Shown: positions 52,048 through 61,774, counted from the stretch's first letter. The stretch is 64,000 nucleotides of DNA from Pseudomonas putida (GCF_001941965.1 NZ_MKZO01000002.1:62001-126000), one strand, 5' to 3'. Notes: a model not told the origin generated them from the sequence alone. Made by a program: numbers and translations.

Positions 52048-54114
52048 ATGCTCCCGCGCCGCCTGTCCATCCAGTGGAAGATCATCCTGCTCGCCGGCCT
52101 GTGCCTGCTGGCCATCGTTATCGTCCTGGCGGTCACTTCGCTGACCCAGTCACGACGCAGTGCGGCCGAAGTGTTCCAGGCCAATACCGAACTGCTCGAG
52201 CACAACGCCCGCCTACGTCTGCAGGCCCATGGCGAGACCCAGGCCCTGCGCATCCAGCGCTACTTCATGGATGCCTACCAGTACGGCAATGGCTTTGCCC
52301 GGCTGGCCCGGGTCCTGCGCGAACGCGGCGCTGGCGACCTGCGCAGCACCCTGGTCAGCCAGGCCCGGGCGGCGCTGGCGGGCAACCGCGACCTGATCGG
52401 CCTGTACTTGGTGTTCCAGCCCGACGGACTCGATCGCCAGGACGCCGCTTTTGCCGGACAGGCAGAGCAAGGCAGCAACGACAGCGGGCGCTTTTCCCTG
52501 TACTGGTCGCGCAATGCCGCCGGCGAACTGGAATCGGAAGCCATGCCCGAATCCATGCTCGCCGACGCCAGCATCGGCGCCAACGGCTCGCCCTATAACC
52601 GCTGGCTGACCTGCCCGCTGGAGACGGCCAAAGCCTGCGTGCTCGATCCGTATTTCGACGAGGTCAACGGCAAGCAGGTATTGATGACCAGCATCGCCCT
52701 GCCGCTGCTGGACCAGGGCAAGGTAGTCGGCGTGGTCGGCCTGGATATCGGCCTGGACAACCTGCAACAGCTGGCCCTCGAGGGGCGCAAGGAAGTCTAC
52801 GAGGGCCAGGGTCAGGTCAGTATCGTCAGCCCCGCCGGCCTGCTGGCCGGGCACAGCGCCGATGCCACGCAGTTGAGCAAGCAGGCGCCGAAGGCCGTGG
52901 AAGACGGCCTGATGCGTATCGCCCGGCCCTTCTCGCCGATCCCGGACGCCACGCCGTGGCAGGTCTTGCTGGAAGTGCCGCAAAGCGTCCTGCAGGCCCC
53001 GGCCATCGCCCTTAACCAGCGCCTGGATGCCAGCAACCAGCGCGCCAACCTGACCAACCTGCTGATCGCCCTGGTCACCGCCCTCGCCGGGCTGGTGCTG
53101 ATCTGGCTGACCGCCCGTGGCGTGACCCGGCCGATCCTGGTGGTAGCCGAGCGCTTGCGCGAGATCGCCAGCGGCGACGGCGACCTGACCCAGCGCCTCG
53201 ATTACTCCCGCGATGACGAACTGGGCCAGTTGAGCGGCTGGTTCAACCGCTTCCTCGACAAGCTGCAGCCGGTGATCGTCCAGGTCAAAGGCTCGCTGCA
53301 GGAGGCACGCGGCACCGCCGACCAGTCCGCCGCCATCGCCAGCCAGACCAGCGGCGGCATGCAGCAACAGCAGCGCGAGATCGAACAGGTGGCCACCGCC
53401 GCCAACGAGATGAGCGCCACCGCCCATGATGTCGCCAACAACGCCGCGCAGGCCGCCCACGCTGCACGTGGCGCGGACCAGGCCAGCCGCGAAGGCCTGG
53501 AGCTGATCGGCCACACCCGCCAGGCCATCGACCAGCTTGCCGCCGATATGGACCTGGCCATGGAACGGGTCCAGGCCCTGGCCGGGCGCAGCGACCAGAT
53601 CGGCTCGGTGCTGGAAGTGATCCGCGCCATTGCCGAACAGACCAACCTGCTGGCCCTCAACGCCGCCATCGAGGCAGCCCGGGCCGGCGAGGCCGGGCGC
53701 GGTTTTGCCGTGGTGGCCGACGAAGTGCGCAATCTGGCGCAACGCACCCAGGTGTCGGTGGAAGAAATCCGCCATGTGATCGAAGCTTTGCAGGGCGGCA
53801 CCCAGGGCGTGGTCGAGGCCATGCACGACGGCCAGCGTCAGGCCCGGGACAGCGTGACGCGCATGGAGCAGGCGGTGCCGGCGCTGCAACGGGTCGGCGA
53901 GGCGGTGACGGTGATCAGCGACATGAACCTGCAGATCGCCTCGGCCGCCGAAGAACAGAGCGCCGTGGCCGAGGAGGTCAATCGCAATGTCGCCGGGATC
54001 CGCGATGTCACCGAATCGCTGTCCGGGCAGGCCGATGAGTCGGCGCGTATCAGCCAGGCGTTGAATCGCCTGGCCAACCAGCAGCAGGCGCTGATGGAGC
54101 AATTCCGGGTCTGA
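52048..54114 (+). CDS. Methyl-accepting chemotaxis protein with dCache sensor
   Basis: A 688-residue chemoreceptor. Membrane helix 1 is at about 12-32. The periplasmic dCache_1-type sensor (about 35-335) contains [22 protein letters not shown] and GVVGLDI, whose Asp is the ligand-contacting residue in amino acid and amine receptors. Helix 2 is at about 338-358, HAMP at 360-415, then the signalling domain with the hairpin [38 protein letters not shown]. Position next to a putrescine importer suggests a polyamine ligand, as for McpU/TlpQ. Confidence 0.9.
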   Translation: MLPRRLSIQWKIILLAGLCLLAIVIVLAVTSLTQSRRSAAEVFQANTELLEHNARLRLQAHGETQALRIQRYFMDAYQYGNGFARLARVLRERGAGDLRSTLVSQARAALAGNRDLIGLYLVFQPDGLDRQDAAFAGQAEQGSNDSGRFSLYWSRNAAGELESEAMPESMLADASIGANGSPYNRWLTCPLETAKACVLDPYFDEVNGKQVLMTSIALPLLDQGKVVGVVGLDIGLDNLQQLALEGRKEVYEGQGQVSIVSPAGLLAGHSADATQLSKQAPKAVEDGLMRIARPFSPIPDATPWQVLLEVPQSVLQAPAIALNQRLDASNQRANLTNLLIALVTALAGLVLIWLTARGVTRPILVVAERLREIASGDGDLTQRLDYSRDDELGQLSGWFNRFLDKLQPVIVQVKGSLQEARGTADQSAAIASQTSGGMQQQQREIEQVATAANEMSATAHDVANNAAQAAHAARGADQASREGLELIGHTRQAIDQLAADMDLAMERVQALAGRSDQIGSVLEVIRAIAEQTNLLALNAAIEAARAGEAGRGFAVVADEVRNLAQRTQVSVEEIRHVIEALQGGTQGVVEAMHDGQRQARDSVTRMEQAVPALQRVGEAVTVISDMNLQIASAAEEQSAVAEEVNRNVAGIRDVTESLSGQADESARISQALNRLANQQQALMEQFRV

Positions 54115-54145
54115 CGGCCCGGCCGTGTTTTTTAGGAGGCCCGTG

Positions 54146-55093
54146 GTGGCAACACGTTTTTTCGATCTGACCGATGAGCAAGGCGTACTGCGTACGTCCA
54201 TTGCCGTCACCCTGTTCATTGCCGCGATCGGTATCGGTTTCGGCCTGGCTTCGGGGTCGTTCTCGATCGTCTTCGACGGCGTCTACTCGATGGTCGACGC
54301 CAGCATGAGCGGGCTGTCACTGGTGGTGGTGCGGCTGATCACCGCCCACACCCGCAGCGCCCACCTGTCGCGCAAGCTGCGCGAGCGTTTCACCATGGGG
54401 TTCTGGCACCTGGAGCCGATGGTGCTGGCGCTGAACGGCATCCTGCTCACCGGGGTGGCGATCTATGCGCTGATCAACGCCGTGCTCAGCCTGCTCGAAG
54501 GCGGGCGCGACCTGGAGTTCGGGCTGGCGCTGATCTATGCGGTGCTGACGGTGATCGCCTGCCTGACCATCGCCATCCTCGAGGCCCGGGCCAACCGGCG
54601 GATCAACTCGGACTTCGTGCGTATGGACGTCAAGGGCTGGGTGATGTCGGCGAGCATCACGGCGGCGCTGTTGATTGCCTTCTGCGTCGGGATCGCGGTG
54701 CAGGGCACGGAGTGGGAGTGGATCTCGCCGTATATCGACCCGGCGGTGCTGGGGCTGGTGTGCCTGGTGATCATTCCGCTCCCGCTGTCGGTGATCCGCC
54801 AGGCCCTGGCGGACATGTTCCTGGTGACCCCGGGGGACCTGAAGCAGCATGTGGACGAGGTGGCGCAGGCGTTCGTCGAGAAGCACGCCATGTTGTCGTA
54901 CCGGGCTTATGTGGCCAAGGTCGGGAGGTCGCGGGAGATCGAGCTGTACTTCATCGTGCCGCGGACCATGGCGGCGCGGAATATCGCCGAGTGGGATGCG
55001 TGGCGGGACGAGATCGGCGATGCCATTGGCGGTGAAGGGCCGGATCGCTGGTTGACCGTGGTGTTTACCGGGGATCCTGAATGGGCTGAGTGA
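54146..55093 (+). CDS. Cation diffusion facilitator-family efflux protein
   Basis: A 315-residue membrane protein with about five or six helices. FDGVYSMVDASMSGLSLVVV carries the D-x3-D metal-site pattern of helix 2 of cation efflux transporters, and a C-terminal cytoplasmic domain follows. Substrate is not clear; zinc, iron and manganese are the usual ones. I chose GTG at 54146, six bases after AGGAGG; an adjacent GTG at 54143 and a more distal one at 54125, ahead of that AGGAGG, are alternatives. Confidence 0.8.
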   Translation: MATRFFDLTDEQGVLRTSIAVTLFIAAIGIGFGLASGSFSIVFDGVYSMVDASMSGLSLVVVRLITAHTRSAHLSRKLRERFTMGFWHLEPMVLALNGILLTGVAIYALINAVLSLLEGGRDLEFGLALIYAVLTVIACLTIAILEARANRRINSDFVRMDVKGWVMSASITAALLIAFCVGIAVQGTEWEWISPYIDPAVLGLVCLVIIPLPLSVIRQALADMFLVTPGDLKQHVDEVAQAFVEKHAMLSYRAYVAKVGRSREIELYFIVPRTMAARNIAEWDAWRDEIGDAIGGEGPDRWLTVVFTGDPEWAE

Positions 55094-55101
55094 TGTGTTT
55101 A

Positions 55102-55215
55102 TCTTTCGGGCCTCATCGCTGGCAAGCCAGCTCCCACAGGGTTTGTGTTGACCACAGATTTGTGATCGCCGCGGACACTGTGGGAGCTGGCTTGCCAGCG
55201 ATAGGGCCCGAAAGA
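55102..55215. repeat. REP doublet (REPIN) 9
   Basis: Inverted REP units with the longest centre in the window (about 45 bases) and extended outer arms TCTTTCGGGCC/GGGCCCGAAAGA. It lies between the cation efflux and SulP genes. Confidence 0.95.
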
Positions 55216-55356
55216 ACACCCTCCGTTGGTTGGCCTTCCCCTCCCCAGCGGTTACGATGCTGGCCAAATGCCCAAATCCTCCCGGCCTTCCTCATGAAGC
55301 GCCGGGTGCCGGGCTTTTGCGCTAGCGTCTGTCAGATACATCAAAAGGACCTGAAC

Positions 55357-57087
55357 ATGTTTCTTTCCCGCTGGCTTCCGGGCCTGGCCAACCTGCTGCA
55401 TTACCGGCGCGAGTGGTTCCGCCCGGACGTGCAGGCCGGCCTGTCGGTAGCCGCCATCCAGATTCCCATCGCCATCGCCTACGCGCAGATCGCTGGCCTG
55501 CCGCCGCAGGTCGGCCTGTACGCGTGCATCCTGCCGATGATCGTCTATGCGCTGGTGGGCAGTTCGCGCCAGTTGATGGTCGGCCCCGACGCCGCCACCT
55601 GCGCCATGGTCGCCGGGGCCATCGCGCCCCTGGCCATGGGCGACCCCGACCGTCTGCTGCAATTGTCGGTGGTGGTCACGGTACTGGTCGGCCTGATGCT
55701 GATCGCCGCCGGGGTGGCCCGGGCCGGCTTTATCGCCAGCTTCTTCTCGCGGCCGATCCTCATCGGCTACCTCAACGGCATCGGCCTGAGCCTGCTGGCC
55801 GGGCAACTGGGCAAGGTGGTCGGGTTCAAGATCGAGGGCAGCGGCTTCATCCTCGCGATGATCAACTTCTTCGACCGTCTCGACGAGATCCGCTGGCTGA
55901 CCCTGACGATCGGCCTGGCCGCCCTGGCCCTGCTGATCTGGCTGCCGCGACGCTATCCGAAACTGCCGGCAGCGCTGGTGACGGTGGCGGTGTTCACCCT
56001 GATCGCCGGGGTCTTCGGCCTCGACAACCACGGCGTCGCGGTGCTCGGCCATGTGCCCGGCGGCATGCCGGAACTGGCCTGGCCGCAGACCTCGCTGGAA
56101 GAAATGAAGAGCCTGCTGCGCGACGCCCTGGGTATCGCCACCGTGAGTTTCTGCAGCGCCATGCTCACCGCCCGCAGCTTTGCCGCGCGGCACGGTTATG
56201 CGATCAATGCCAACCATGAGTTCGTGGCGCTGGGCGTGTCCAACCTGGCGGCCGGGGTGTCCCAGGGCTTCGCCATCAGCGGCGCCGACTCGCGCACCGC
56301 GGTCAACGACATGGTCGGCGGAAAGAGCCAGCTGGTGGGCATCGTCGCCGCCCTGGTGATCGCCCTGATCCTGATGTTCTTCACCGCGCCCATGGCCTGG
56401 ATTCCCCAGGCGGCGCTGGGTGCGGTGCTATTGATGGCCGGCTGGGGGCTGATCGATGTGCAGTCGCTGCGCAAGATCTGGGTGCTGAGCCGCTTCGAAC
56501 TGTGCTTGTGCGTGCTGACCACCATCGGCGTGCTGGGTGTCGGCGTGCTGCCGGGGATCATCATCGCCGTGACCCTGGCGATCCTGCGCCTTCTCTACAG
56601 CATCTACCAGCCCACCGACGCGGTGCTCGGCTGGGCGCCGGGGGTCGAGGGGCAGGTGGACATCAGCCGGCACAAGGACGCCCGCACCGTGCCGGGGCTG
56701 GTGGTGTACCGCTTCGACGACGCGATCCTGTTCTTCAATGCCGACTACTTCAAGATGCGCCTGCTGGAGGCGGTGCAGCGGGAAGCCAATGCCAAGGCGG
56801 TGCTGTTCGATGCCGAGGCGGTGAGCAGTATCGATGTCAGCGGCATCGCGGCGTTGCGGGAAGTGCGCGATACCTTGAAGGCCCAGGGCATCGAGCTGGG
56901 GATCGCCCGGGCACGCGGGGCGTTTCTACGGATGCTGGTGCGCTCGGGGCTGGCGCGGGAGATGGAGAATCATCTGCTGTATGGGTCAGTCAGGGCGGGG
57001 ATTCGGGCTTATCGGTTGTGGCGTAACCGGGTCAGGAGGGAGGAGGCGGATGCCGGGAAAGCGGCGCCCGTTCCGAATCTTCCTTAG
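55357..57087 (+). CDS. SulP-family inorganic anion transporter with STAS domain
   Basis: A 576-residue transporter. The membrane part (about 25-435) holds the SulP signature QIPIAIAYAQIAGLPPQVGLYACILP; a cytoplasmic STAS domain spans about 455-560 (FNADYFKMRLLEAV, AVLFDAEAVSSIDVSGIAAL). Sulfate, bicarbonate or dicarboxylates are possible substrates. The ATG at 55357 follows AAAAGGAC; the frame is open further upstream through the REP doublet, but that is not coding. Confidence 0.9.
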   Translation: MFLSRWLPGLANLLHYRREWFRPDVQAGLSVAAIQIPIAIAYAQIAGLPPQVGLYACILPMIVYALVGSSRQLMVGPDAATCAMVAGAIAPLAMGDPDRLLQLSVVVTVLVGLMLIAAGVARAGFIASFFSRPILIGYLNGIGLSLLAGQLGKVVGFKIEGSGFILAMINFFDRLDEIRWLTLTIGLAALALLIWLPRRYPKLPAALVTVAVFTLIAGVFGLDNHGVAVLGHVPGGMPELAWPQTSLEEMKSLLRDALGIATVSFCSAMLTARSFAARHGYAINANHEFVALGVSNLAAGVSQGFAISGADSRTAVNDMVGGKSQLVGIVAALVIALILMFFTAPMAWIPQAALGAVLLMAGWGLIDVQSLRKIWVLSRFELCLCVLTTIGVLGVGVLPGIIIAVTLAILRLLYSIYQPTDAVLGWAPGVEGQVDISRHKDARTVPGLVVYRFDDAILFFNADYFKMRLLEAVQREANAKAVLFDAEAVSSIDVSGIAALREVRDTLKAQGIELGIARARGAFLRMLVRSGLAREMENHLLYGSVRAGIRAYRLWRNRVRREEADAGKAAPVPNLP

Positions 57088-57093
57088 CTCTTG

Positions 57094-57181
57094 AGGGTCC
57101 TATCGCTGGCAAGCCAGCTCCCACAGGTCCAGCGGTGCACGCGATCCCTGTGGGAGCTGGCTTGCCAGCGATGAGGCCCTC
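57094..57181. repeat. REP doublet (REPIN) 10
   Basis: Inverted REP units between the convergent SulP and LysE genes; its right end touches the last codons/stop of the LysE gene (57180). Confidence 0.95.
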
Positions 57182-57815
57182 AGCCGCGCCGAGGAATCAG
57201 CCCCGGTACCGCATGCATCAGCGCATTCACCGCGAACCCGATGAACATCACCCCACAAGCCCGGGTAATCCACAGCTCATAGCGCATGTACAGGCTGCGC
57301 ACCTGCCGCGCCCCCACCAGCACGATCAGGATCAGGTACGCCAGCAGCCCACCGAGGAAACTCAGGGCAATCAACGCCGGCAGCATCGACCAGTCCAGCG
57401 CTTGCGCCCGACTCGAGAGCAGCGCGGTAAAGGTCGCCACCGCCACCGGATAAGCCTTGGGATTGGTCAGCCCGAATACCACGCCATGCCAGAACGGCTG
57501 GCGCACCGCACCCTGCTCCGCGCTATTGCCGGGCTGGCTGCGCAACGCCCGCCAGCCCAGCCAGCCCAGGTACAGGCCGCTGATCACGCCAAGAATGTCG
57601 AACACCGAGCTGCCGATCTGCCGCGCGCCGATGATCGCCACCAGCGCAGTGCTGCACCACAGCACATCCCCCAGCAGGTGACCGCAAAGAAACCCGGCCC
57701 CGGCCCGGCGCCCACGGGTCGCGCCGATGCCCAGCACGGCCAGCACGCCGGGCCCGGGGGTGATGCCATAGATAAAGCCGGAAGCGAGCACGGCGAGCAG
57801 CAGCGAGAAGGTCAT
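57180..57815 (-). CDS. LysE-family amino acid exporter
   Basis: A 211-residue inner-membrane protein with six hydrophobic segments and the family start FIYGITPGPGVLAVLGIGATRGRRAG. The central LTNPKAYPVAVATF segment is also typical. Substrate cannot be assigned; RhtB-type exporters move homoserine, threonine, or other amino acids. It lies 54 bases after glpQ on the same strand. Confidence 0.88.
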   Translation of the reverse strand: MTFSLLLAVLASGFIYGITPGPGVLAVLGIGATRGRRAGAGFLCGHLLGDVLWCSTALVAIIGARQIGSSVFDILGVISGLYLGWLGWRALRSQPGNSAEQGAVRQPFWHGVVFGLTNPKAYPVAVATFTALLSSRAQALDWSMLPALIALSFLGGLLAYLILIVLVGARQVRSLYMRYELWITRACGVMFIGFAVNALMHAVPGLIPRRG

Positions 57816-57869
57816 GACGCGGCGTCCGAAATGGATGGAGGCCGCAGTCTACGCCGCCTCCAGGGACGG

Positions 57870-58940
57870 TTACCAGCCGCCGGCCTCGAGCAGAACCGCT
57901 TCATCCTGCGCCGCCGCTCGAGCGTAGTATTTCAGTAGCGCACCCGGCCGGTTGGTGAAGATGCCATCCACGCCCGCGTCACTGACCCGCTTGAAATCCA
58001 CCGGGTCATCGACGGTGTAGACATGCACCAGCAAGCCCTTGTCGTGGGCCATGCGGTTCATCCACGGTTGCGCCAGATCGGCGTAGCTTTGCTCGCCGCC
58101 TGCGGCCAGCGCGGTGGACGGACCGGTGCCGACGGCGCCCGTGCTCCTGGCAATATCCAGCCAGCGCTCGAACTCGGCGCGGTCCTTCGGCTGCTGGCGG
58201 GCATACCAGGCGGCCTTGTCCTTCAGGCCGGACTCGGCGAAGGCCTGGCCCGGCGCCGCTTCGACATGGTCCTTGCCCAGCCACAGCAGCAACACCTTGG
58301 GCGTCTGCGGCATGGCCTTGTGCAGCAGCGCGAGGCTGCCACGGTCGAAGGTCTGCAACACCACGCGCCCCGGCTTGTCGAGCCAGCCTCGCTTGTCCAG
58401 GGCCTTTTGCAGGTCCTGCTCGATCCCGGGGAACTGGTTCGGCACCTTGGTCTCGATATACAGCCCCGGCTGGTGCGCCGGGTTGGCTTCGGCGATATCC
58501 ATCACTTCGTCCAGGGTCAGGATCTTCAAGCCGGCGAAGGCCGGTCGCGCGCGCTCCGGATAAGCGCGGTTGAACCAACTGCCAGCATCCAGCGATTTCA
58601 GCTCGGCCAGGGTGAAAGCACTGACCGGACTGGACTTGCGCTCGGGAAAGCGCTCAGCCACATCACTGGTGCGGCTCAAATCGTCGTCATGCACCACCAC
58701 CAGCACGCCGTCGCTGCTGCGTTGCAGGTCCAGTTCCAGGTAGTCGGCACCCAGATCCCGGGCCAGTTGATAGGCCGGGACGGTGGACTCCGGCGCGTCA
58801 TGGGAAGCGCCACGGTGGGCGATCACCGCCGGGTATGGGATGCCCTGGGCTTTCGCCAGGGTCGCACTATCGTCAGCGGCCTGGGTTTGGGCAACGAGGC
58901 CGAACAGGGCCAGGCCCAGGCAGATGTCCTTCAATCGCAT
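57870..58940 (-). CDS. glpQ: Periplasmic glycerophosphodiester phosphodiesterase
   Basis: A 356-residue hydrolase releasing glycerol 3-phosphate from deacylated phospholipids. A signal peptide (cleavage after AQTQAA) precedes the TIM-barrel domain with catalytic IAHRGASHDAPEST (His, Arg) and YLELDLQRSSDGVLVVVHDDDLSRTS (metal-binding Glu/Asp and second His). GIFTNRPGALLKYY closes the domain. Length matches periplasmic GlpQ. Confidence 0.93.
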   Translation of the reverse strand: MRLKDICLGLALFGLVAQTQAADDSATLAKAQGIPYPAVIAHRGASHDAPESTVPAYQLARDLGADYLELDLQRSSDGVLVVVHDDDLSRTSDVAERFPERKSSPVSAFTLAELKSLDAGSWFNRAYPERARPAFAGLKILTLDEVMDIAEANPAHQPGLYIETKVPNQFPGIEQDLQKALDKRGWLDKPGRVVLQTFDRGSLALLHKAMPQTPKVLLLWLGKDHVEAAPGQAFAESGLKDKAAWYARQQPKDRAEFERWLDIARSTGAVGTGPSTALAAGGEQSYADLAQPWMNRMAHDKGLLVHVYTVDDPVDFKRVSDAGVDGIFTNRPGALLKYYARAAAQDEAVLLEAGGW

Positions 58941-59054
58941 AGGGTGTCTCCTTGTAAAAACCGGCCCGAAGCATAGTCGCCGTCCCGGATGACAACCCGT
59001 GTCGTGCTACAGTCGCGCCCTGCCGATTTGCAACAGATTCCTACGAGACACGCC

Positions 59055-60077
59055 ATGACCGCCGACCTAGACGCCTCCCTCGCCTCCTGGCCCGACCTTG
59101 CCGCGCGCCATCCGTGCAGCGGCCTGCTGCTGGGCAATGGCGCCAGCCGGGCGATCTGGCGGCCGTTCAGCTACTTCTCGCTGTTCGAGATTGCCCAGCG
59201 GGTACGCAACAAGCCGCTGGGGGTGAGCGACCAGGCACTGTTCAAGTCATTGGGCAGCGAGTTGTTCGAGCCGGTGCTCAGCGCCCTGAACACCACGGTG
59301 CGGGTCAATGCCGCGCTGGCGATCAGTTCGTCGGCACCGCTGAACCGCTACTATGCGATCAAGGAAGCGCTGATCCACGCCATCCGCAGCGTGCATATCC
59401 CGCGCAAGCTGCTGCCTGACCCTGTCCTGGCGGCGCTCAATGCCGAGTTGCGCAACTACCGCAACGTGTTCAGCGGCAACTACGACCTGCTCTGCCATTG
59501 GGCAGTGAGTCATGACCCGCAAGGCTTCGAGTCGCTGTTCGATGAAGAGGGCCACTTCGATGTCAGCCGCCCGCGTGGCGACGGCACCCGTCTGCACTAC
59601 CTGCACGGCGGCCTGCACCTGCTGCGCACCGACGACGGCGGCACCCGCCTGCGCGCCGCCAGCGGCAGCCAGTTGCTCGACGGCTTCGCCATCAACACGC
59701 CCGGGGATGTGCCGCTGTTCGTCAACGAGTGCACCAGCGAACACAAGCTGAAGGCGATCCGCAGTTCCGACTACCTGACCTGGAGCTACGCCGCCCTGGC
59801 CAGCCACAACGAAGGCTTGTGCCTGTTCGGCCATCATCTGGACCGCGCCGACCAGCATCTGCTGCACGCCATCCAGCAGGCCCGCCCGCCTCACCTGGCC
59901 ATCGCCATCCTGCCGTTGAGCGACGCCGCCATCGTCAGCCAGAAGCAGCATTTCACGCGGATCTTCGAAGAAACACCGGGGATCGTGCTGCATTTCTTCG
60001 ATGCCACCAGCCACCCTCTGGGCCAGGCGGAACTCAATGTCCCGGCCCCGGCAGCGATCACCCGCCGACGCCGCTGA
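59055..60077 (+). CDS. DUF4917-family protein with SIR2-like fold
   Basis: A 340-residue cytoplasmic protein of unknown function. Motifs appear in the order expected of SIR2-like NAD-binding domains: GLLLGNGASRAIW (about 24-36), FSGNYDLLCHWA (about 138-149), LHYLHGGLHLL (about 178-188) and LCLFGHHLDRADQHLL. The classical sirtuin catalytic His region and zinc cysteines are not evident. Related SIR2-like domains occur in bacterial NAD-depleting defence proteins, but no defence partner adjoins. The start at 59055 has only a weak ribosome-binding site. It is divergent from glpQ. Confidence 0.75.
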   Translation: MTADLDASLASWPDLAARHPCSGLLLGNGASRAIWRPFSYFSLFEIAQRVRNKPLGVSDQALFKSLGSELFEPVLSALNTTVRVNAALAISSSAPLNRYYAIKEALIHAIRSVHIPRKLLPDPVLAALNAELRNYRNVFSGNYDLLCHWAVSHDPQGFESLFDEEGHFDVSRPRGDGTRLHYLHGGLHLLRTDDGGTRLRAASGSQLLDGFAINTPGDVPLFVNECTSEHKLKAIRSSDYLTWSYAALASHNEGLCLFGHHLDRADQHLLHAIQQARPPHLAIAILPLSDAAIVSQKQHFTRIFEETPGIVLHFFDATSHPLGQAELNVPAPAAITRRRR

Positions 60078-60106
60078 TAGCAAAGCGCCGCTTACCGCCT
60101 ATAGCA

Positions 60107-60125
60107 AATAAAAATAATTCTCGAT
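60107..60125. promoter_or_regulatory. Fur box upstream of the FecI-type sigma gene
   Basis: AATAAAAATAATTCTCGAT matches most positions of the 19-base pseudomonad Fur pattern AATGAGAATTATTCTCATT. It ends 44 bases before the sigma gene ATG, implying iron repression. Confidence 0.65.
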
Positions 60126-60169
60126 AACATTCGCGACCTTTCTCTCCCGGCTTCTCCTGGAAAGTTCGC

Positions 60170-60715
60170 ATGCAGCGCCCCAAACCCGACCGCTTCGCGC
60201 AGGACACCTGTCACGGCTTCTACACCGACATCCTGCATTTCCTGCGCAAGCGCACGGACAACGCCAGCGATGCCGCGGACATGACCCAGGATGTCTTCAC
60301 CCAGTGGCTGGGCTACCGCGACAAGGCGCGGGTCGAGCAGCCGCGGGCGTTCCTGTTCCAGATGGCACGCAACCTGCTGCGCGATCACTGGCGGCGGCAG
60401 AAAGTCCGGCATGAGGTGGTCGATGAACAGGTCGATGCCAAGGAAGACGAACGCGCAAGCGACGCCCCCGATTCCGACCCGCTGGCCGGGGCGCAACGCC
60501 TGCAACGCCTGGAGCAACTGAAGATTGTTCTCGCCGAACTCTCGCCGCGCCGCCGCGAAGCCCTTATGCTGCACCGCTTCGAAGGTTTGAGTCAGGCGCA
60601 GATCAGTGAACGCATGGGGATTTCCGTCAGCATGGTGGAAAAGCACGTCGCCGCTGCGCTCCTGTACTGCAAACAGCGCCTGGACAGTGACAACGTTGCG
60701 GAGCAACCGGAATGA
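60170..60715 (+). CDS. FecI-family (iron-starvation) ECF sigma factor, HasI-like
   Basis: A 181-residue ECF sigma factor. Region 2 has DAADMTQDVFTQWLGY and RAFLFQMARNLLRDHWRRQKV; region 4 has LSPRRREALMLHRFEGLSQAQISERMGISVSMVEKHVAAALLYC. These are FecI-type features. It overlaps the FecR gene by four bases and precedes a signalling-type TonB receptor, making a cell-surface signalling system with a Fur box. The HasI name rests on the receptor's resemblance to HasR. Confidence 0.9.
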   Translation: MQRPKPDRFAQDTCHGFYTDILHFLRKRTDNASDAADMTQDVFTQWLGYRDKARVEQPRAFLFQMARNLLRDHWRRQKVRHEVVDEQVDAKEDERASDAPDSDPLAGAQRLQRLEQLKIVLAELSPRRREALMLHRFEGLSQAQISERMGISVSMVEKHVAAALLYCKQRLDSDNVAEQPE

Positions 60716-61659
60716 CCCAACCTGACAAGGACAGCCGTGCGGTCGACGCCCAGGCGGCGAGCTGGTTCACACGCAACCGCAACGACCGCTCGCGGGCCTC
60801 GCGCAAGGCCTTCGCGCAGTGGCTTGAGCAACCCGGCCACGCCCATGCCTACCAGCAGTTCGAACAACTCTGGGACGACCTTGCCGCGCTCAAGGAATTG
60901 AACAAACCGGTGGAACTGCGCCCGCGCAAGACCGCCTACTGGCGGCCGGCCCTGGCGACGGCGGCGGCCTTGATGTGCGCCCTGCTCGCCGGCAACCTCG
61001 GCACCACTGCGGCGCCGATCCAGCGCCAGCTGGCCAGCCAGGATGGCCAGCCCACCAGCGTCACCCTGCCCGATGGCAGCCGTCTGCAGCTCAACGCCAA
61101 TACCCGGCTGAGCATCGATTTCACGGCCGAGCGCCGCCTGGTGCACCTGGAACAGGGCCAGGTGTATCTCGACGTCGCCCCGGACAAGGAACGGCCACTG
61201 TTCGTCGATGCCGGGACTGCGCGGGTGCGGGTGGTGGGCACCGCCTTCGACCTGCGCCGCGGTCAGCGCGAACTGGTGCTGAGCGTATCCCATGGCCTGG
61301 TCGCCTTCGAAACGCCGGGGGAGCGGCGCGAGCCGCTGCTGCTTGGGGCGCGGGAACGGGCGGTGTACAACCTTGCCCGTGGCGACCTGAGCCGGCAGAC
61401 CGTGAGCGATGGCGAGGTGGCGGACTGGCGTGGCGGACATGTGTCGTTCCGCAACCGCGAACTGGCCAGCCTGGTGGACGAGCTGTCGCTGTACCGGCCG
61501 GCAGCGGTGTTGCTGGCTGATCCGGCGCTGGCCGGGTACAAGGTCTCGGGCAATCTCGATGTGCATGACCCGGATGCGCTGCTCAATGCGCTGCCGGCGT
61601 TGCTGCCGGTGAAGACCGTGGCGCTGGCGGACGGGCGGATGCGTATCGAGCGCAAGTAA
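60712..61659 (+). CDS. FecR-family anti-sigma/sigma regulator, HasS-like
   Basis: A 315-residue single-pass membrane protein. The cytoplasmic N-terminal DUF4880 domain (SWFTRNRNDRSRASRKAFAQWLEQPGHAHAYQQFEQLW) binds the sigma factor. A membrane helix lies at about 82-100. The periplasmic FecR domain has SVTLPDGSRLQLNANTRLSIDF and RVRVVGTAFDLR. It relays receptor occupancy to the sigma factor. Confidence 0.92.
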   Translation: MTQPDKDSRAVDAQAASWFTRNRNDRSRASRKAFAQWLEQPGHAHAYQQFEQLWDDLAALKELNKPVELRPRKTAYWRPALATAAALMCALLAGNLGTTAAPIQRQLASQDGQPTSVTLPDGSRLQLNANTRLSIDFTAERRLVHLEQGQVYLDVAPDKERPLFVDAGTARVRVVGTAFDLRRGQRELVLSVSHGLVAFETPGERREPLLLGARERAVYNLARGDLSRQTVSDGEVADWRGGHVSFRNRELASLVDELSLYRPAAVLLADPALAGYKVSGNLDVHDPDALLNALPALLPVKTVALADGRMRIERK

Positions 61660-61680
61660 TCTAGCTGGAACACCACAAAA

Positions 61681-61774
61681 CCCTGTGGGAGCTGGCTTGC
61701 CAGCGATGAGGCCAGACCTGGCAACATCATTGCCCTTGCCGGCCTCAATCGCTGGCAAGCCAGCTCCCACAGGG
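61681..61774. repeat. REP doublet 11, arms in reversed order
   Basis: The first unit reads CTGTGGGAGCTGGCTTGCC...GATGAGGCC and the second its complement, so the CCCACAG ends face outward. In all ten other doublets these ends face inward. It lies between the FecR and receptor genes of one operon. Confidence 0.93.

Noticed and set aside
1328..61774. The repeated GGCAAGCCAGCTCCCACAG motif as a CRISPR array
   Set aside because: Copies are kilobases apart, paired as inverted repeats, and without regular spacers; they are REP elements.
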